Shown: positions 1 through 9,086, counted from the first letter of the stretch. The stretch: DNA of 64,000 nt from Actinomyces massiliensis 4401292 (GCF_000269805.1 NZ_JH711482.1:286304-350303); one strand, 5' to 3'. The notes: generated from the sequence alone by a model not told the origin. Translations and numbers: made by a program.

Positions 1-1
1 G

Positions 2-3000
2 ACGCCGGCATTCGACGCCGATCGGGCCGTCCTGATCGACGACCGCTGGGCCACGGCACGCGAGGACCTCGCCCGCCTGGGCAACGGCGAGACCTCGTTG
101 GACCAGGCGCGCGCACTTCTCACCCCGGAGAGGTTCACCGGTCTGGGATCTGCTGTTGCCGACCAGGCCGCCTGGTGGGCCCGGAACCTGCGTGAGGCCG
201 ACACGCGAGAGGCCGCTGAGCGTGCGGAGATCGCCGAGGCGATCGCGGCCGTGGCTGCCAACCGGCCTGTGGCGGGGGATGAGTCGGTCCGGTGGGCCGA
301 CGACGTGGCCGTCGTCACCGGAGTCGCCCCTCGTTCCATCGCCGCAGCGGTCGTCGGCGAGCTGTTGGCCGGCGGCGCCACCGTGGTGGCGACCAGCTCG
401 CGCTTGACCCACGAGCGCTTGGCCTTCGCCGAAGAGCTCTACCGCGAGCACGCCGCTGCTGGCGCCCGTCTGTGGATGGTGCCGGCGAACCTCGCCTCCT
501 ACCGGGATGTTGACGCCCTTGCCGACTGGATCGGCCATGACCAGGTCATCACCTCCGGCGGCTCCAGCAAGCTGGTCAAGGAGGCGCTCGTCCCGACCCT
601 CTTGTTCCCCTTCGCCGCGCCGCGCGTATCCGGAACCCTTGCCGACGCCGGTCCGGAGGCGGAATCGCAGACTCGTCTGCTCCTGTGGAGCGTGGAGCGC
701 ACCATCGCCGTGCTGAGCGCTATCGGTACCGACACCCATGTCGACCATCGTCTCCATGTCGTGCTGCCCGGTTCTCCCAACCGCGGCACTTTCGGCGGGG
801 ACGGAGCCTATGGCGAGGTCAAGTCCGCGCTGGACGCCATCGTCAACCGGTGGCGCGCCGAGCGGACCTGGGCCCAGCGCGTGACGCTCGCCCACCCGCG
901 CATCGGCTGGGTCAGGGGCACTGGTCTCATGGGCGGCAACGACCCGCTCGTAGCTGCCGTTGAGAGCGCCGGTGTACGAACCTGGACGACTCAGGAGATC
1001 GCGACCGAGCTAGTTGGTCTGTGCGCTGCCGACGTGCGCGATCGGGCCGTCACCGCTCCGGTCCCGGCGGACCTGACCGGGGGGCTGGACGAGAGCGTCG
1101 ATCTGGTGGCTCTGCGCGAGCAGGCCATCGCACGGGCGGCCGAGAGCACGGATGCCGCAGCGGGCACCCCGGCTCCCGCCACCATCAAGGCTCTGCCGAC
1201 CCCGGTGGTGCCGACCCAGCCGTCCGCGCCAAACTGGGGGGCGGTAGACGTCTCCTTGGACGACATGATCGTCGTGGTCTCCTCCGGCGAGGTCTCCACG
1301 TGGGGGTCGGGTCGCACACGTCGCGAGGCCGAGTTGGGCATGAGCAGCGGCGACGACGTCGAGTTGACCGCAGCGGGGGTGCTGGAGCTGGCCTGGGGCA
1401 TGGGGCTGCTGACCTGGCACGACTCCCCGAAGGCCGGCTGGTACGACGCCGACGGCGAACTGGTGGAAGAGACCGATGTTCTCGAGCGCTACCGCGATGA
1501 GGTCGTGGCGCGCTGCGGCATCCGCGAGTTCGTCGATGACGGGGTCATCGCTCCTGATGCCGAGGAGGACGTCACCGTCTACCTCGACCAGGACATCACT
1601 CTGACTGTGGCGGACGAGGCCACTGCCCGCACCCTGGAGGCCACTGATCCTGAGCACACGCTGGTGGCGCCCGATTCCGAGACGGGGGAGTGGACCGTCA
1701 CCCGCCTGGCGGGCTCGCTCGCTCGTGTGCCGAGGCGCGCGGCTCTGTCACGCACGGTCGGTGGCCAGTTCCCGCTCGACTTCGACCCGCAGCGGTGGGG
1801 CATCCCGGCGGCGATGGCCGAAGGCATGGATCCGATCGCCTCGTGGAATCTCGTCACGGCGGTCGACGCCTTCCTGTCGGCAGGATTCTCCCCGGCCGAG
1901 CTCCTCGCGGCCGTCCACCCCAGCGATGTGGCCTCCACTCAGGGCACCGGTTTCGGAGGCATGGAATCCATGCGCAAGATGTTCGTGGGCCGTCTTCTCG
2001 GTGAGGAGCGCCCCAGTGACATCCTGCAGGAGGCCCTGCCCAACGTCGTGGCTGCGCATGTCATGCAGTCCTATGTCGGTGGCTATGGTTCCATGGTTCA
2101 GCCGGTGAGCGCCTGCGCCACCGCCGCGGTGTCAATCGAGGAGGGCTGGGACAAGATCGCGCTGGGCAAGGCCGATGTTGTCGTCGCGGGTGCTATCGAC
2201 GACATCTCGGTGGAGTCCGTGGTCGGCTTCGGCAATATGAATGCCACGGCGGAAGCGGCGGCCATGTACGCCAAGGGCATCTCAGCCCGTCACTTTTCCC
2301 GGGCGAATGATCGCCGACGCGGTGGCTTCGTGGAGGCCGAGGGCGGTGGCACCGTGATCCTGGCGCGCGCCTCCGTGGCTGCTCGGCTGGGATTGCCGGT
2401 CGCCGGCGTGATCGGTTTCGTCTCCTCCTATGCAGACGGCGCCCACACCTCTATTCCGGCACCCGGGCTGGGCGCCCTGGGGGCGGGCCGCGGTGGTGAG
2501 AACTCGCGCCTGGCGCGGGCCCTGCGCGCCCTGGGCGTCGAGGCCGATGACATCGCCGTGGTCTCCAAGCACGACACGTCCACGAGTGCCAACGACCCCA
2601 ATGAGTCCGAGCTGCACACCCGCCTGGCGCGTGCACTGGGCCGTGCGGAGGGAAACCCGTTGGTGGCGGTCTCGCAGAAGACGATCACCGGTCACGCCAA
2701 GGGCGGTGCCGCGCTGTTCCAGGTGGCGGGCCTGACCGAGATCCTCGCCAGCGGCGTGGCCCCCGGCAACGCCAGCCTTGACGTGGTTGATGCGCCCCTG
2801 GCCAAAGACGCCTTCTGGGTCTGGCCGCGCACGCCCATCCGCATGGCCGGCCGTGGCGGAGAGTCCGGTCGTGTCCCGGGGGCCGGCCCGGTGCGCGCGG
2901 GTCTGCTGACCTCTCTCGGCTTCGGGCACGTCAGCGGCCTGATCGCCCTGGTGCACCCCGGCGCCTTCGAGTCCGCCCTGCGTCAGGCCGGCGGCCAGGA

Positions 3001-3229
3001 GGCCGTGGACGCCTGGCTGGCCAGTGCGAATGCTCGTCTGGCCGCGGGCACGCGCCGTCGCCGGGCCGGCATGATCGGCCGGGCACCGCTGTTCGAGCAG
3101 GTCGATGGCCGACGTCTCGGTCAGGAGACCAAGCACCGCGACCCGCATGAGGTTGAGGCCGCCATGCTCCTCGATCCCGAGGCGCGGCTGGGAGCCGACG
3201 GTGTCTACCACGCCGGTGAGCAGGCATGA
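2..3229 (+). CDS. fas: Type I fatty acid synthase, C-terminal part (ketoreductase and ketosynthase); 5' end outside window
   Basis: This is the 3' part of the large multifunctional synthase that makes fatty acids in the cytosol. The frame is open from base 2, so the start lies upstream; the first internal TTG at 98 is not the real start. The visible 1075 residues begin in the ketoreductase domain (Rossmann-like stretch around 70–110: VAVVTGVAPRSIAAAVV). They continue into the ketosynthase. The nucleophile Cys lies in SACATAAVS (codon 2114–2116), with His in KHDTSTS (2570–2572) and in ITGHAKGG (2693–2695). KR followed by KS at the C-terminus is the order of bacterial FAS-I. The phosphopantetheinyl transferase gene follows, as is usual for this locus. 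The domains before the ketoreductase cannot be seen here. Confidence 0.93.
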   Translation, partial: TPAFDADRAVLIDDRWATAREDLARLGNGETSLDQARALLTPERFTGLGSAVADQAAWWARNLREADTREAAERAEIAEAIAAVAANRPVAGDESVRWADDVAVVTGVAPRSIAAAVVGELLAGGATVVATSSRLTHERLAFAEELYREHAAAGARLWMVPANLASYRDVDALADWIGHDQVITSGGSSKLVKEALVPTLLFPFAAPRVSGTLADAGPEAESQTRLLLWSVERTIAVLSAIGTDTHVDHRLHVVLPGSPNRGTFGGDGAYGEVKSALDAIVNRWRAERTWAQRVTLAHPRIGWVRGTGLMGGNDPLVAAVESAGVRTWTTQEIATELVGLCAADVRDRAVTAPVPADLTGGLDESVDLVALREQAIARAAESTDAAAGTPAPATIKALPTPVVPTQPSAPNWGAVDVSLDDMIVVVSSGEVSTWGSGRTRREAELGMSSGDDVELTAAGVLELAWGMGLLTWHDSPKAGWYDADGELVEETDVLERYRDEVVARCGIREFVDDGVIAPDAEEDVTVYLDQDITLTVADEATARTLEATDPEHTLVAPDSETGEWTVTRLAGSLARVPRRAALSRTVGGQFPLDFDPQRWGIPAAMAEGMDPIASWNLVTAVDAFLSAGFSPAELLAAVHPSDVASTQGTGFGGMESMRKMFVGRLLGEERPSDILQEALPNVVAAHVMQSYVGGYGSMVQPVSACATAAVSIEEGWDKIALGKADVVVAGAIDDISVESVVGFGNMNATAEAAAMYAKGISARHFSRANDRRRGGFVEAEGGGTVILARASVAARLGLPVAGVIGFVSSYADGAHTSIPAPGLGALGAGRGGENSRLARALRALGVEADDIAVVSKHDTSTSANDPNESELHTRLARALGRAEGNPLVAVSQKTITGHAKGGAALFQVAGLTEILASGVAPGNASLDVVDAPLAKDAFWVWPRTPIRMAGRGGESGRVPGAGPVRAGLLTSLGFGHVSGLIALVHPGAFESALRQAGGQEAVDAWLASANARLAAGTRRRRAGMIGRAPLFEQVDGRRLGQETKHRDPHEVEAAMLLDPEARLGADGVYHAGEQA

Positions 3230-3387
3230 CTGTAGAAGACTGACGCGCTCTTCCCGGTCGCCGGCCGTCGCATCGGATCACCCGCCCTCGGAGGTTCGCC
3301 TCTGACGGCTGCGGATCTGCTGCGGCGGCCGGCGGTCTGAGGCCGGCTCGGCACGGGGCTGCTCCAATACGTCCAATACAACGATGG

Positions 3388-3933
3388 ATGACTATGGATA
3401 CTGACGACGCCCGACGGCATCTGGGCGGGTCCGGCAACCTACCGCCCCTCCCCGAGACTCCCGAGGCGCCCGCGGGTTCGCGCGTTCTCGGGGTGGGTCT
3501 GGACCTCGTCCACATCCCCGGCCTCGCTCAGCAGCTGACTCAGCCCGGCACCGTCTTCGCAGAACGTGCCTTCACCGTCCGCGAGCGCCGTGAGGCGCGA
3601 CGTCGCGCCGAGAGCACCCACTCGGCCGAGGTCGAGCATCTGGCCGCCCGCTGGGCCGCCAAGGAGGCATTCATCAAGGCCTGGTCGACGGGTGCCAATG
3701 CGCATGCGGGTCATGCTCTACCCCCGGCCCTGGCGCCCGATGACGTCGATTGGCGCGACATCGAGATCGTCACCGACCGCTGGGGGCGGCCCTCGCTGCG
3801 CTTCGCCGACGTGATTGCCGGCGCGCTCGGGATGAGTCTGGGGGAGGGGGCTCGACGATCCGGTCTGTGGCCGGTCTCCCTCACTCACGACGCCACCTGG
3901 GCGGCTGCCGTCGTTCTGGCCCTCGCCGACTGA
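3388..3933 (+). CDS. acpS: Holo-[acyl-carrier-protein] synthase (4'-phosphopantetheinyl transferase)
   Basis: The enzyme transfers 4'-phosphopantetheine from CoA to the carrier domain of the adjacent fatty acid synthase. At 181 residues it carries both AcpS signatures: GVGLDLVHI near residue 33 (Mg-binding Asp) and WAAKEAFIKAW near residue 90 (catalytic Glu-Lys). The N-terminal 30 residues are rich in Pro and Gly and look unstructured. It follows fas after 158 bases on the same strand; that gap holds a weak GC hairpin (GCCGGC arms at 3328–3333 and 3342–3347). ATG codons lie at 3388 and 3394 and neither has a good ribosome site, so the exact start is uncertain. Identity is clear from motifs and context. 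Confidence 0.92.
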   Translation: MTMDTDDARRHLGGSGNLPPLPETPEAPAGSRVLGVGLDLVHIPGLAQQLTQPGTVFAERAFTVRERREARRRAESTHSAEVEHLAARWAAKEAFIKAWSTGANAHAGHALPPALAPDDVDWRDIEIVTDRWGRPSLRFADVIAGALGMSLGEGARRSGLWPVSLTHDATWAAAVVLALAD

Positions 3934-4000
3934 GAGTCGTGACCATTCTCTTCATGCCGGAGTGCCGGGGTGCCCGCCAGACCCGCGTGAGGACTCACTG

Positions 4001-4014
4001 TGATTGAGGAATCA
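4001..4014. promoter_or_regulatory. Short palindrome upstream of dhaK
   Basis: TGATT-GAGG-AATCA forms a 14-base palindrome 20 bases before the dhaK start. It could be an operator for the dhaKLM operon. The arms are only 5 bases long, so chance occurrence is quite possible. Confidence 0.25.
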
Positions 4015-4033
4015 TTAAACGTAGCATTGACGC

Positions 4034-5038
4034 ATGAAGAAGCTCATCAATGCCGCTGATGCCGTCGTCACGGAATCCCTGGCCGGCATGGCCGCGGCAC
4101 ATCCGAATGCGCTTCGAGTCAATATCGATCGGCGCATCGTCTACCGCGCTACTCCCAAGGAGGACGGCAAGGTCGCCATCGTCTCCGGAGGCGGCAGCGG
4201 GCACGAGCCCCTTCACGGCGGCTTCGTCGGCGCAGGCATGCTGGACGCTGCCTGCGCGGGCGAGATCTTCACCTCGCCCGTTCCCGACCAGATCGCTGCC
4301 GCCACCACCGCCGTCGATTGCGGGGCCGGCGTCCTCCACATCGTGAAGAATTACACCGGCGACGTCATGAATTTCGAGATGGCCGCCGAACTCATTGAAA
4401 TGGACGCCGGTATCCCAGTTGTCGCTGTCGTCGTCGAGGATGACGTGGCTGTTGAGGATTCTCTCTACACCACCGGCCGTCGCGGCGTGGGTGTGACGGT
4501 CATCGTGGAGAAGGTGGCCGGGGCCGCCGCCGAGGAGGGAAGAAGCCTTGCCGAGGTCGCCGCCCTCGCCGAACGGGTTTGCCGGAATGGCCGCTCCATG
4601 GGGATGGCGCTGAACTCCTGCACTGTTCCCACTCACGGCCGCCCCTCCTTCGATCTGCCGGACGACGAGATGGAGATAGGCATCGGCATCCACGGCGAGC
4701 CCGGCCATCACCGTGAGAAGGCGGCTGCAGCTGGTGAGATCGCCGAGCGCCTCGTTGAGCCGATCCTCGCCGAACTGCCGCCCGGTGACGGAAGCGGTGT
4801 TATCGCTCTCCTCAACGGCATGGGCGCCAGTCCGCTCATTGAGCTCTATATCATGTACGCGGAAGTAGCCAGACTGCTCGAGTCCGCTGGCGTCGTCGTA
4901 GAGCGCAGCCTCGTCGGCAACTATGTGACCAGTCTCGATATGGCGGGCTGCTCCTTGACCCTCGTGCGCACCGACCAGGAGGTCCTGCGCCTGTGGGATG
5001 CCCCGGTGCGCACTCCCGGTCTGTGTTGGGGGGACTGA
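4034..5038 (+). CDS. dhaK: Dihydroxyacetone kinase, substrate-binding subunit DhaK
   Basis: DhaK binds dihydroxyacetone covalently and presents it to DhaL-ADP/ATP for phosphorylation to dihydroxyacetone phosphate. It is 334 residues, the normal length. It has the GGGSGHEP loop near residue 54 and the substrate-anchoring His in GIHGEPGHH (codon 4691–4693, residue 220). It is the first gene of a tight three-gene operon, 5 bases before dhaL. The full kinase is the PTS-linked type because DhaM follows. The region upstream is locally AT-richer and contains a small palindrome. Function is secure from motifs; the inducer is unknown, and no DhaR/DhaS/DhaQ regulator is visible nearby. Confidence 0.95.
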   Translation: MKKLINAADAVVTESLAGMAAAHPNALRVNIDRRIVYRATPKEDGKVAIVSGGGSGHEPLHGGFVGAGMLDAACAGEIFTSPVPDQIAAATTAVDCGAGVLHIVKNYTGDVMNFEMAAELIEMDAGIPVVAVVVEDDVAVEDSLYTTGRRGVGVTVIVEKVAGAAAEEGRSLAEVAALAERVCRNGRSMGMALNSCTVPTHGRPSFDLPDDEMEIGIGIHGEPGHHREKAAAAGEIAERLVEPILAELPPGDGSGVIALLNGMGASPLIELYIMYAEVARLLESAGVVVERSLVGNYVTSLDMAGCSLTLVRTDQEVLRLWDAPVRTPGLCWGD

Positions 5039-5043
5039 ACGCG

Positions 5044-5712
5044 ATGAACGCAGCAAGCGCGACGAACGCGACGAGCATGGCACCGGCTGAGCTGAATGCG
5101 GCAGACCTGGCGGCCTGGATCCGCCGCAGTAATGAGCTCGTGGCCGAACACGCCGACGAACTCACCCGGCTGGATTCCGCCATCGGCGACGCCGACCACG
5201 GTGTCAATATGAAGCGGGGCCTGGCGTCCGCCGTCGAGGTCCTGGACCCTGTCCCCGACTCCCCGGAGGTCGTCTTGAAGAAGGTCGCGATGACCCTCAT
5301 TGCGAGGGTCGGCGGTGCGTCGGGTCCCTTGTACGGCACATTCTTCCTGCGCATGGCCGCCGTGTCCGCAGGCCGTCGTGGTCTCGATCTGGACGCCCTG
5401 GTGGCCGCGGTCGAGGCCGGCGTCGGCGGCATTGTGCAGCGAGGTCGGGCCGAGGCCGGAGACAAGACGATGCTCGACGCCTGGTTCCCGGCCCTCGATT
5501 CCCTGCGCTCGGGTGCTGATCTGCGAGCCGCGCTTCAGGCGGCGGCTGCGGCCGCCGATGCGGGCCGGGCGGCAACCGAATCGATGCGGGCCATGAAAGG
5601 GCGCGCCTCCTATCTCGGAGAGCGCTCCATCGGGCACATCGACCCCGGCGCCTCCTCGACCGCTCTTGTTGTTCGCGCTCTGGCCGATGTCGTCGATGGA
5701 TGCGCCTCGTGA
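5044..5712 (+). CDS. dhaL: Dihydroxyacetone kinase, nucleotide-binding subunit DhaL
   Basis: DhaL holds a permanently bound adenine nucleotide and passes phosphate from DhaM to the dihydroxyacetone held by DhaK. The motif SAIGDADHGVNM supplies Asp and His ligands for the Mg-nucleotide, and the helical-barrel sequence continues to the end (222 residues from this start). I chose ATG 5044, five bases after the dhaK stop. The frame stays open upstream to 4993, inside dhaK, which would give a 17-residue extension unlike the family. The stop at 5712 overlaps the start of dhaM. Confidence 0.94.
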   Translation: MNAASATNATSMAPAELNAADLAAWIRRSNELVAEHADELTRLDSAIGDADHGVNMKRGLASAVEVLDPVPDSPEVVLKKVAMTLIARVGGASGPLYGTFFLRMAAVSAGRRGLDLDALVAAVEAGVGGIVQRGRAEAGDKTMLDAWFPALDSLRSGADLRAALQAAAAAADAGRAATESMRAMKGRASYLGERSIGHIDPGASSTALVVRALADVVDGCAS

Positions 5713-6116
5713 CCGGCCTCGTCCTCGTCTCGCACTCTCTGGAGCTCGCGCAGGCGGCGCTCGGACTCGCCACCGGGCTCATCCCTGATCTGGATGTTCG
5801 TGTTGAGCTTGCCGCGGGACTGCCCGGGGGCGGACTGGGCACCGACACCACCGAGGTGGGGGCCGCCATTGAAAGGGCCGACGACGGTGAAGGCGTTCTC
5901 GTCCTGGCCGATCTCGGCAGCGGGATCATGAGTGCCGAGACGGCACTTGAACTGATTGATCCCAGTCTCGCCTCTCGGGTGCATCTGAGTTCGGCGCCGG
6001 TCGTGGAGGGCCTTATCGGCGCCTATGCGGCCGCCGGTGTCGGCAAAGCGCTTGATGCCGTTGTCATCGAGGCCGAAGCCTCCGTGGAGGCCAAGCGCAT
6101 GCAGATGGCCCGCTAA
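5709..6116 (+). CDS. dhaM: PTS-dependent dihydroxyacetone kinase phosphotransferase subunit DhaM (EIIA-Man-like)
   Basis: DhaM accepts phosphate from HPr and rephosphorylates the nucleotide on DhaL. It is a single EIIA domain of 135 residues, without the HPr and EI-like domains that extend E. coli DhaM. Starting at GTG 5709 places the phosphorylated His at residue 9 (TGLVLVSHS), the position in other DhaM proteins. GTG 5709 also overlaps the dhaL stop as GTGA, typical of translational coupling. ATG 5700 is possible. Its presence means phosphoenolpyruvate rather than ATP drives dihydroxyacetone phosphorylation, through general PTS proteins encoded elsewhere. Confidence 0.92.
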   Translation: MTGLVLVSHSLELAQAALGLATGLIPDLDVRVELAAGLPGGGLGTDTTEVGAAIERADDGEGVLVLADLGSGIMSAETALELIDPSLASRVHLSSAPVVEGLIGAYAAAGVGKALDAVVIEAEASVEAKRMQMAR

Positions 6117-6276
6117 GCAGGAGTCTCAGGATACTCGCCATCGTTCTCAGTACCGCCGGACGTGCAGGCCGGCCCGTATCCCCTATCCTGTATCCCCTGT
6201 GGCGAAGAAAAGCAGAAAGAACCGACCTCGGTTAGCATAGGACGAACGTCCCCTATTAGGAGAATTGACCAGAACC

Positions 6277-7758
6277 ATGTCTCCTGCGACTTTCTCAGCC
6301 ATCTCGATGATCGTTTATTTCGTCGGAATGGTTGTCATCGGCTGGTGGGCTTACGGCCGCAATGACTCGCTCGACGATTACATGCTGGCCGATCGCGGCT
6401 TGGGGCCGGCGGTGACGGCGCTGTCCGCCGGAGCCGCGGACATGTCTGGCTGGCTGCTCATGGGTTTGCCCGGAGCCCTGTACGCCGGCGGCTTGGTCGA
6501 GTCATGGATCGCCGTCGGCCTGACCGTGGGAGCCTGGCTCAACTGGCGCTTCGTGGCGCCGCGCCTGCGCACCTACACCGAGGTCGCCTCCAACTCGATC
6601 ACCATCCCGAGTTTCCTCGACAATCGTCTCCATGATTCGCTGCATCTGCTGCGCTGGGCCAGTGGTGCGATCATCCTGGTGTTCTTCACCTTCTACGTCT
6701 CCTCCGGCATGGTCTCGGGCGGTACCTTCTTCGAGTCCTCCTTCGGCATGGACTATCGGCTGGGTCTGACGCTCGTCGCGGGCGTCACCGTCATGTACAC
6801 GCTTGTGGGCGGATTCCTGGCCGTGTCCTACACGGACCTCGTCCAGGGCCTCATGATGGTGACGGCGCTCATCGCCGTCCCTGTCGTCGGTGTCATCCAT
6901 CTCGGCGGCATCACTGCGACTGTTGATGCTGTCAGTGCGGTTGACTCGAACTACTGGGCAATGGTCGGATCGACAACCTCGATCATCGGCATTATCAGTT
7001 CGCTGGCCTGGGGCCTGGGGTATTTCGGACAGCCGCACATCATTGTGCGCTTCATGGCGATCCGTTCTCCGCGGGAGGCCGTCGCCGGGCGACGCATCGG
7101 CATCGGGTGGATGCTCTTCGCGGTCGCCGGAGCCGCTGCGACCGCCATTGTCGGCGTGGCCGTGTATCAGCGTGACAGCGGCCGCCTGGACAATCCCGAA
7201 GCCGTATTCATCACTCTGGGACAGCTTCTCTTCCACCCCTTGGTCGCGGGGTTCATGCTGGCCGCGATCCTGGCCGCCATCATGTCGACCGTCTCCAGCC
7301 AGCTCCTGGTGACCTCCTCCGCTCTCATTGAGGACCTCTACAAGCAGGTCGGCAACAGGGAGCTCTCGCAGGCCCGTCTGGTCATGTACTCCCGGTTCGC
7401 GGTTCTGGGCATCGCTGTCGTGGCAGCCGCCATGGCGTGGAATCCCAGTGACACGATTCTGGCCCTGGTGGCCTTCGCCTGGGCCGGTTTCGGCGCGTCC
7501 TTCGGTCCGACCGTCCTGCTGTGCCTCTACTGGCAACGTTTGACGGCCCTGGGCGCAGTCGCCGGTATGGTGACCGGGGCCGTTGTGGTCATGATCTGGG
7601 GCAATATAGATGGCGGCCCTGGCGGGCTCTTCGACCTGTACGAGCTCGCCCCGGGCTTCGCCGCCAACCTGCTCGTCGCCTGTGCCGTGTCCTATGCCGG
7701 CCGTCCCGACCCCAGGGTCAAGGCCGAGTTCGAGGCCGCGATCACCGCAGCCCGTTGA
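6277..7758 (+). CDS. putP: Sodium/proline symporter PutP
   Basis: This is a membrane transporter of the solute:sodium symporter family that imports proline with Na+. The stretch VTALSAGAADMSGWLLMGLPGALY (about residues 42–65) closely matches the conserved PutP segment that contains Na+ and substrate ligands. The rest is hydrophobic with about 13 predicted helices, over 493 residues (normal size). A ribosome site AGGAGA (6258–6263) serves ATG 6277; a TTG at 6265 is too close to it. No proline dehydrogenase gene is nearby, so the fate of the imported proline is not shown. The gene stands alone, between dhaM and the FMN riboswitch. Confidence 0.92.
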   Translation: MSPATFSAISMIVYFVGMVVIGWWAYGRNDSLDDYMLADRGLGPAVTALSAGAADMSGWLLMGLPGALYAGGLVESWIAVGLTVGAWLNWRFVAPRLRTYTEVASNSITIPSFLDNRLHDSLHLLRWASGAIILVFFTFYVSSGMVSGGTFFESSFGMDYRLGLTLVAGVTVMYTLVGGFLAVSYTDLVQGLMMVTALIAVPVVGVIHLGGITATVDAVSAVDSNYWAMVGSTTSIIGIISSLAWGLGYFGQPHIIVRFMAIRSPREAVAGRRIGIGWMLFAVAGAAATAIVGVAVYQRDSGRLDNPEAVFITLGQLLFHPLVAGFMLAAILAAIMSTVSSQLLVTSSALIEDLYKQVGNRELSQARLVMYSRFAVLGIAVVAAAMAWNPSDTILALVAFAWAGFGASFGPTVLLCLYWQRLTALGAVAGMVTGAVVVMIWGNIDGGPGGLFDLYELAPGFAANLLVACAVSYAGRPDPRVKAEFEAAITAAR

Positions 7759-7824
7759 GTCCGGTGGACCGGACGGCCCCGGTGGACTTGGCGGGCGCAC
7801 CCGGTGGACGGCCCATTGCCGTGT

Positions 7825-7854
7825 TTGTCGTGTTTACAGTGTTTGTCGTATATG
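7825..7854 (+). promoter_or_regulatory. Candidate promoter of the riboswitch transcript
   Basis: A -35-like TTGTCG (7825–7830) and a -10-like TATATG (7849–7854) are separated by 18 bases and lie about 50 bases before the riboswitch. The stretch is AT-rich and contains a repeated GTGTTTGTCGT word. This is a prediction from the sequence only. Confidence 0.35.
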
Positions 7855-7902
7855 CGCGTGCTTGTCGTGCATGCGGCAGTCGGCTAAAGTCACTGCCAGC
7901 AA

Positions 7903-8041
7903 CGTGCTCCGGGGTCGGTGAAAATCCGAGCCGGCGGTAATAGTCCGCGACCCGGTTGTACCAGCCCGTCGGGTTGGCACAACCGGCTGAGCCGGTGGAA
8001 TTCCGGCGCCGACGGTGAAAGTCCGGATGGGAGGATGCACG
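7903..8041 (+). promoter_or_regulatory. FMN riboswitch (RFN element)
   Basis: The segment carries the conserved FMN aptamer pieces in order: GGTGAAAATCCGAGCCGG, CGGTAATAGTCCGCGA, then GCTGAGCCGGTGGAATTCC and CCGACGGTGAAAGTCCGG, GATGGGAGGATGCACG. The closing helix P1 pairs CGTGC at 7903–7907 with GCACG at 8037–8041. A variable hairpin (CCGGTTG/CAACCGG type) fills the middle. FMN binding is expected to lower expression of the downstream transporter genes. No riboflavin synthesis genes are present, so this element senses FMN to control uptake. Confidence 0.95.
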
Positions 8042-8151
8042 AGGCGCCCGGGCCGGGGGATTACCCGGACGGTTTCGGCTCGCACATGCGAGCTGTTATC
8101 GGTCCCCGAGTGCCGCGGCGCGAGCCGCTCGCCGACCGTCACCCCGGAGCC

Positions 8152-8183
8152 TTGCCCGGGGCGCCCGCTCCGGGCAACCGGAG
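8152..8183 (+). promoter_or_regulatory. Riboswitch expression platform: mutually exclusive hairpins over the ribosome site
   Basis: CTCCGG (8168–8173), GCAA loop, CCGGAG (8178–8183) forms a GNRA-capped hairpin that covers the first half of the ribosome site GAGAGGA (8181–8187) of the GTG at 8193. An alternative stem TTGCCCGG (8152–8159) with CCGGGCAA (8170–8177) uses the same bases and would free the site. No U-tract is present, so control is probably at translation. Confidence 0.6.
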
Positions 8184-8192
8184 AGGACCGCA

Positions 8193-9086
8193 GTGAGCAC
8201 CGCCATCGCCGAACGCCCCGTGTCTGCGCTGCCCGAAAGCCCTGAAAGCACGGTCGAGAGCCGGAGCGGTGGAGCTGTACTGCTGCGCTCAGAGCGTTCC
8301 GCTGTCCGGCCTCCCCGAACTCGTCGGCTCCCTGGCCCCGCACTCTTACTGGGGGCGACGGTTCTGGCCCTCTGGTGGGCTGTGACCCGCGCAGGTCTCA
8401 TACTCCCCGTCTTCCTGCCCGGTCCCTTTGATGTTGCTCGCCGCTTGTGGTTGGGAGTGAGCCGAGGCGGCCTGCTCGGCTATGCGCAGGTGACTCTGAC
8501 CGAGGCCGTTCTGGGCTGCCTCGCTGCCGCGGCACTATCCCTTCCCCTGGCATGGGGCTTGTTCCATTGGCGCCCGTTCGCTCGCGCTGTCCTGCCTTAC
8601 ATCGCGGCCTCCCAGGCGGTTCCGGCCATCGCTGTCGCCCCGCTGCTGGTGGTGTGGATCGGCTACGGCACCGTGCCGACCGTCGTGCTGTGCGTCCTCA
8701 TGGTCTTCTTCCCGATTACGGTGTCCGTCCTGCTCGGCCTGCGCAGCCTGGACACCGACATCATCGATGCCGCTCGGCTGGACGGCGCCCACGGCCCGTC
8801 CATGGTGGCGTATATGGAGCTGCCGCTGGCTCTGCCCGCCATCCTGTCCGGGTTGCGCACCGGTTTCACCTTGTCGGTGACCGGTGCGGTCATCGGGGAG
8901 ATGACCATGGGCGGCAAGGGACTGGGCATGGTCTTGGCCTCTCAGCGCCAGAGCGTCGATACCGCCGGGCTGTTCTCCACCATCGCCGTTCTCTGCATCA
9001 TGGCGACGAGCATCCACTGGTGCCTGCAGGAGCTCGAGCGCCGCAGTCGCGTCGTCGATTCTCTGCGCGGGCGTCGAGCGACCTGA
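8193..9086 (+). CDS. ribX: ABC transporter permease under FMN riboswitch control (riboflavin transporter RibX-like)
   Basis: This 297-residue inner-membrane permease is of the SsuC/TauC/ThiX type, with about six helices after a 45-residue hydrophilic N-terminus. It has the cytoplasmic EAA-like loop DAARLDGAHGPSM near residue 190, which docks an ATPase. Because an FMN riboswitch precedes it and a binding protein follows, it is best read as the permease of RibXY-type riboflavin uptake (family knowledge plus inference). The start is GTG 8193 behind GAGAGGA. No ATP-binding subunit is encoded here or elsewhere in the window. A thiamine-precursor substrate, suggested by fold alone, is less likely given the FMN switch. 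Confidence 0.85.
   Translation: MSTAIAERPVSALPESPESTVESRSGGAVLLRSERSAVRPPRTRRLPGPALLLGATVLALWWAVTRAGLILPVFLPGPFDVARRLWLGVSRGGLLGYAQVTLTEAVLGCLAAAALSLPLAWGLFHWRPFARAVLPYIAASQAVPAIAVAPLLVVWIGYGTVPTVVLCVLMVFFPITVSVLLGLRSLDTDIIDAARLDGAHGPSMVAYMELPLALPAILSGLRTGFTLSVTGAVIGEMTMGGKGLGMVLASQRQSVDTAGLFSTIAVLCIMATSIHWCLQELERRSRVVDSLRGRRAT

Noticed and set aside
3995-5083. A 362-codon minus-strand frame across dhaK
   Set aside because: It is antisense to dhaK, with no ribosome site and no recognisable protein features.
6502-7800. A 432-codon minus-strand frame across putP
   Set aside because: It is a charged, His/Gly/Asp-rich translation with no domain, antisense to a well-conserved transporter.
7903-8041. 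TPP riboswitch, suggested by the NMT1/THI5-like binding protein
   Set aside because: The conserved blocks are those of the FMN aptamer, and no TPP-type CUGAGA core arrangement is present.
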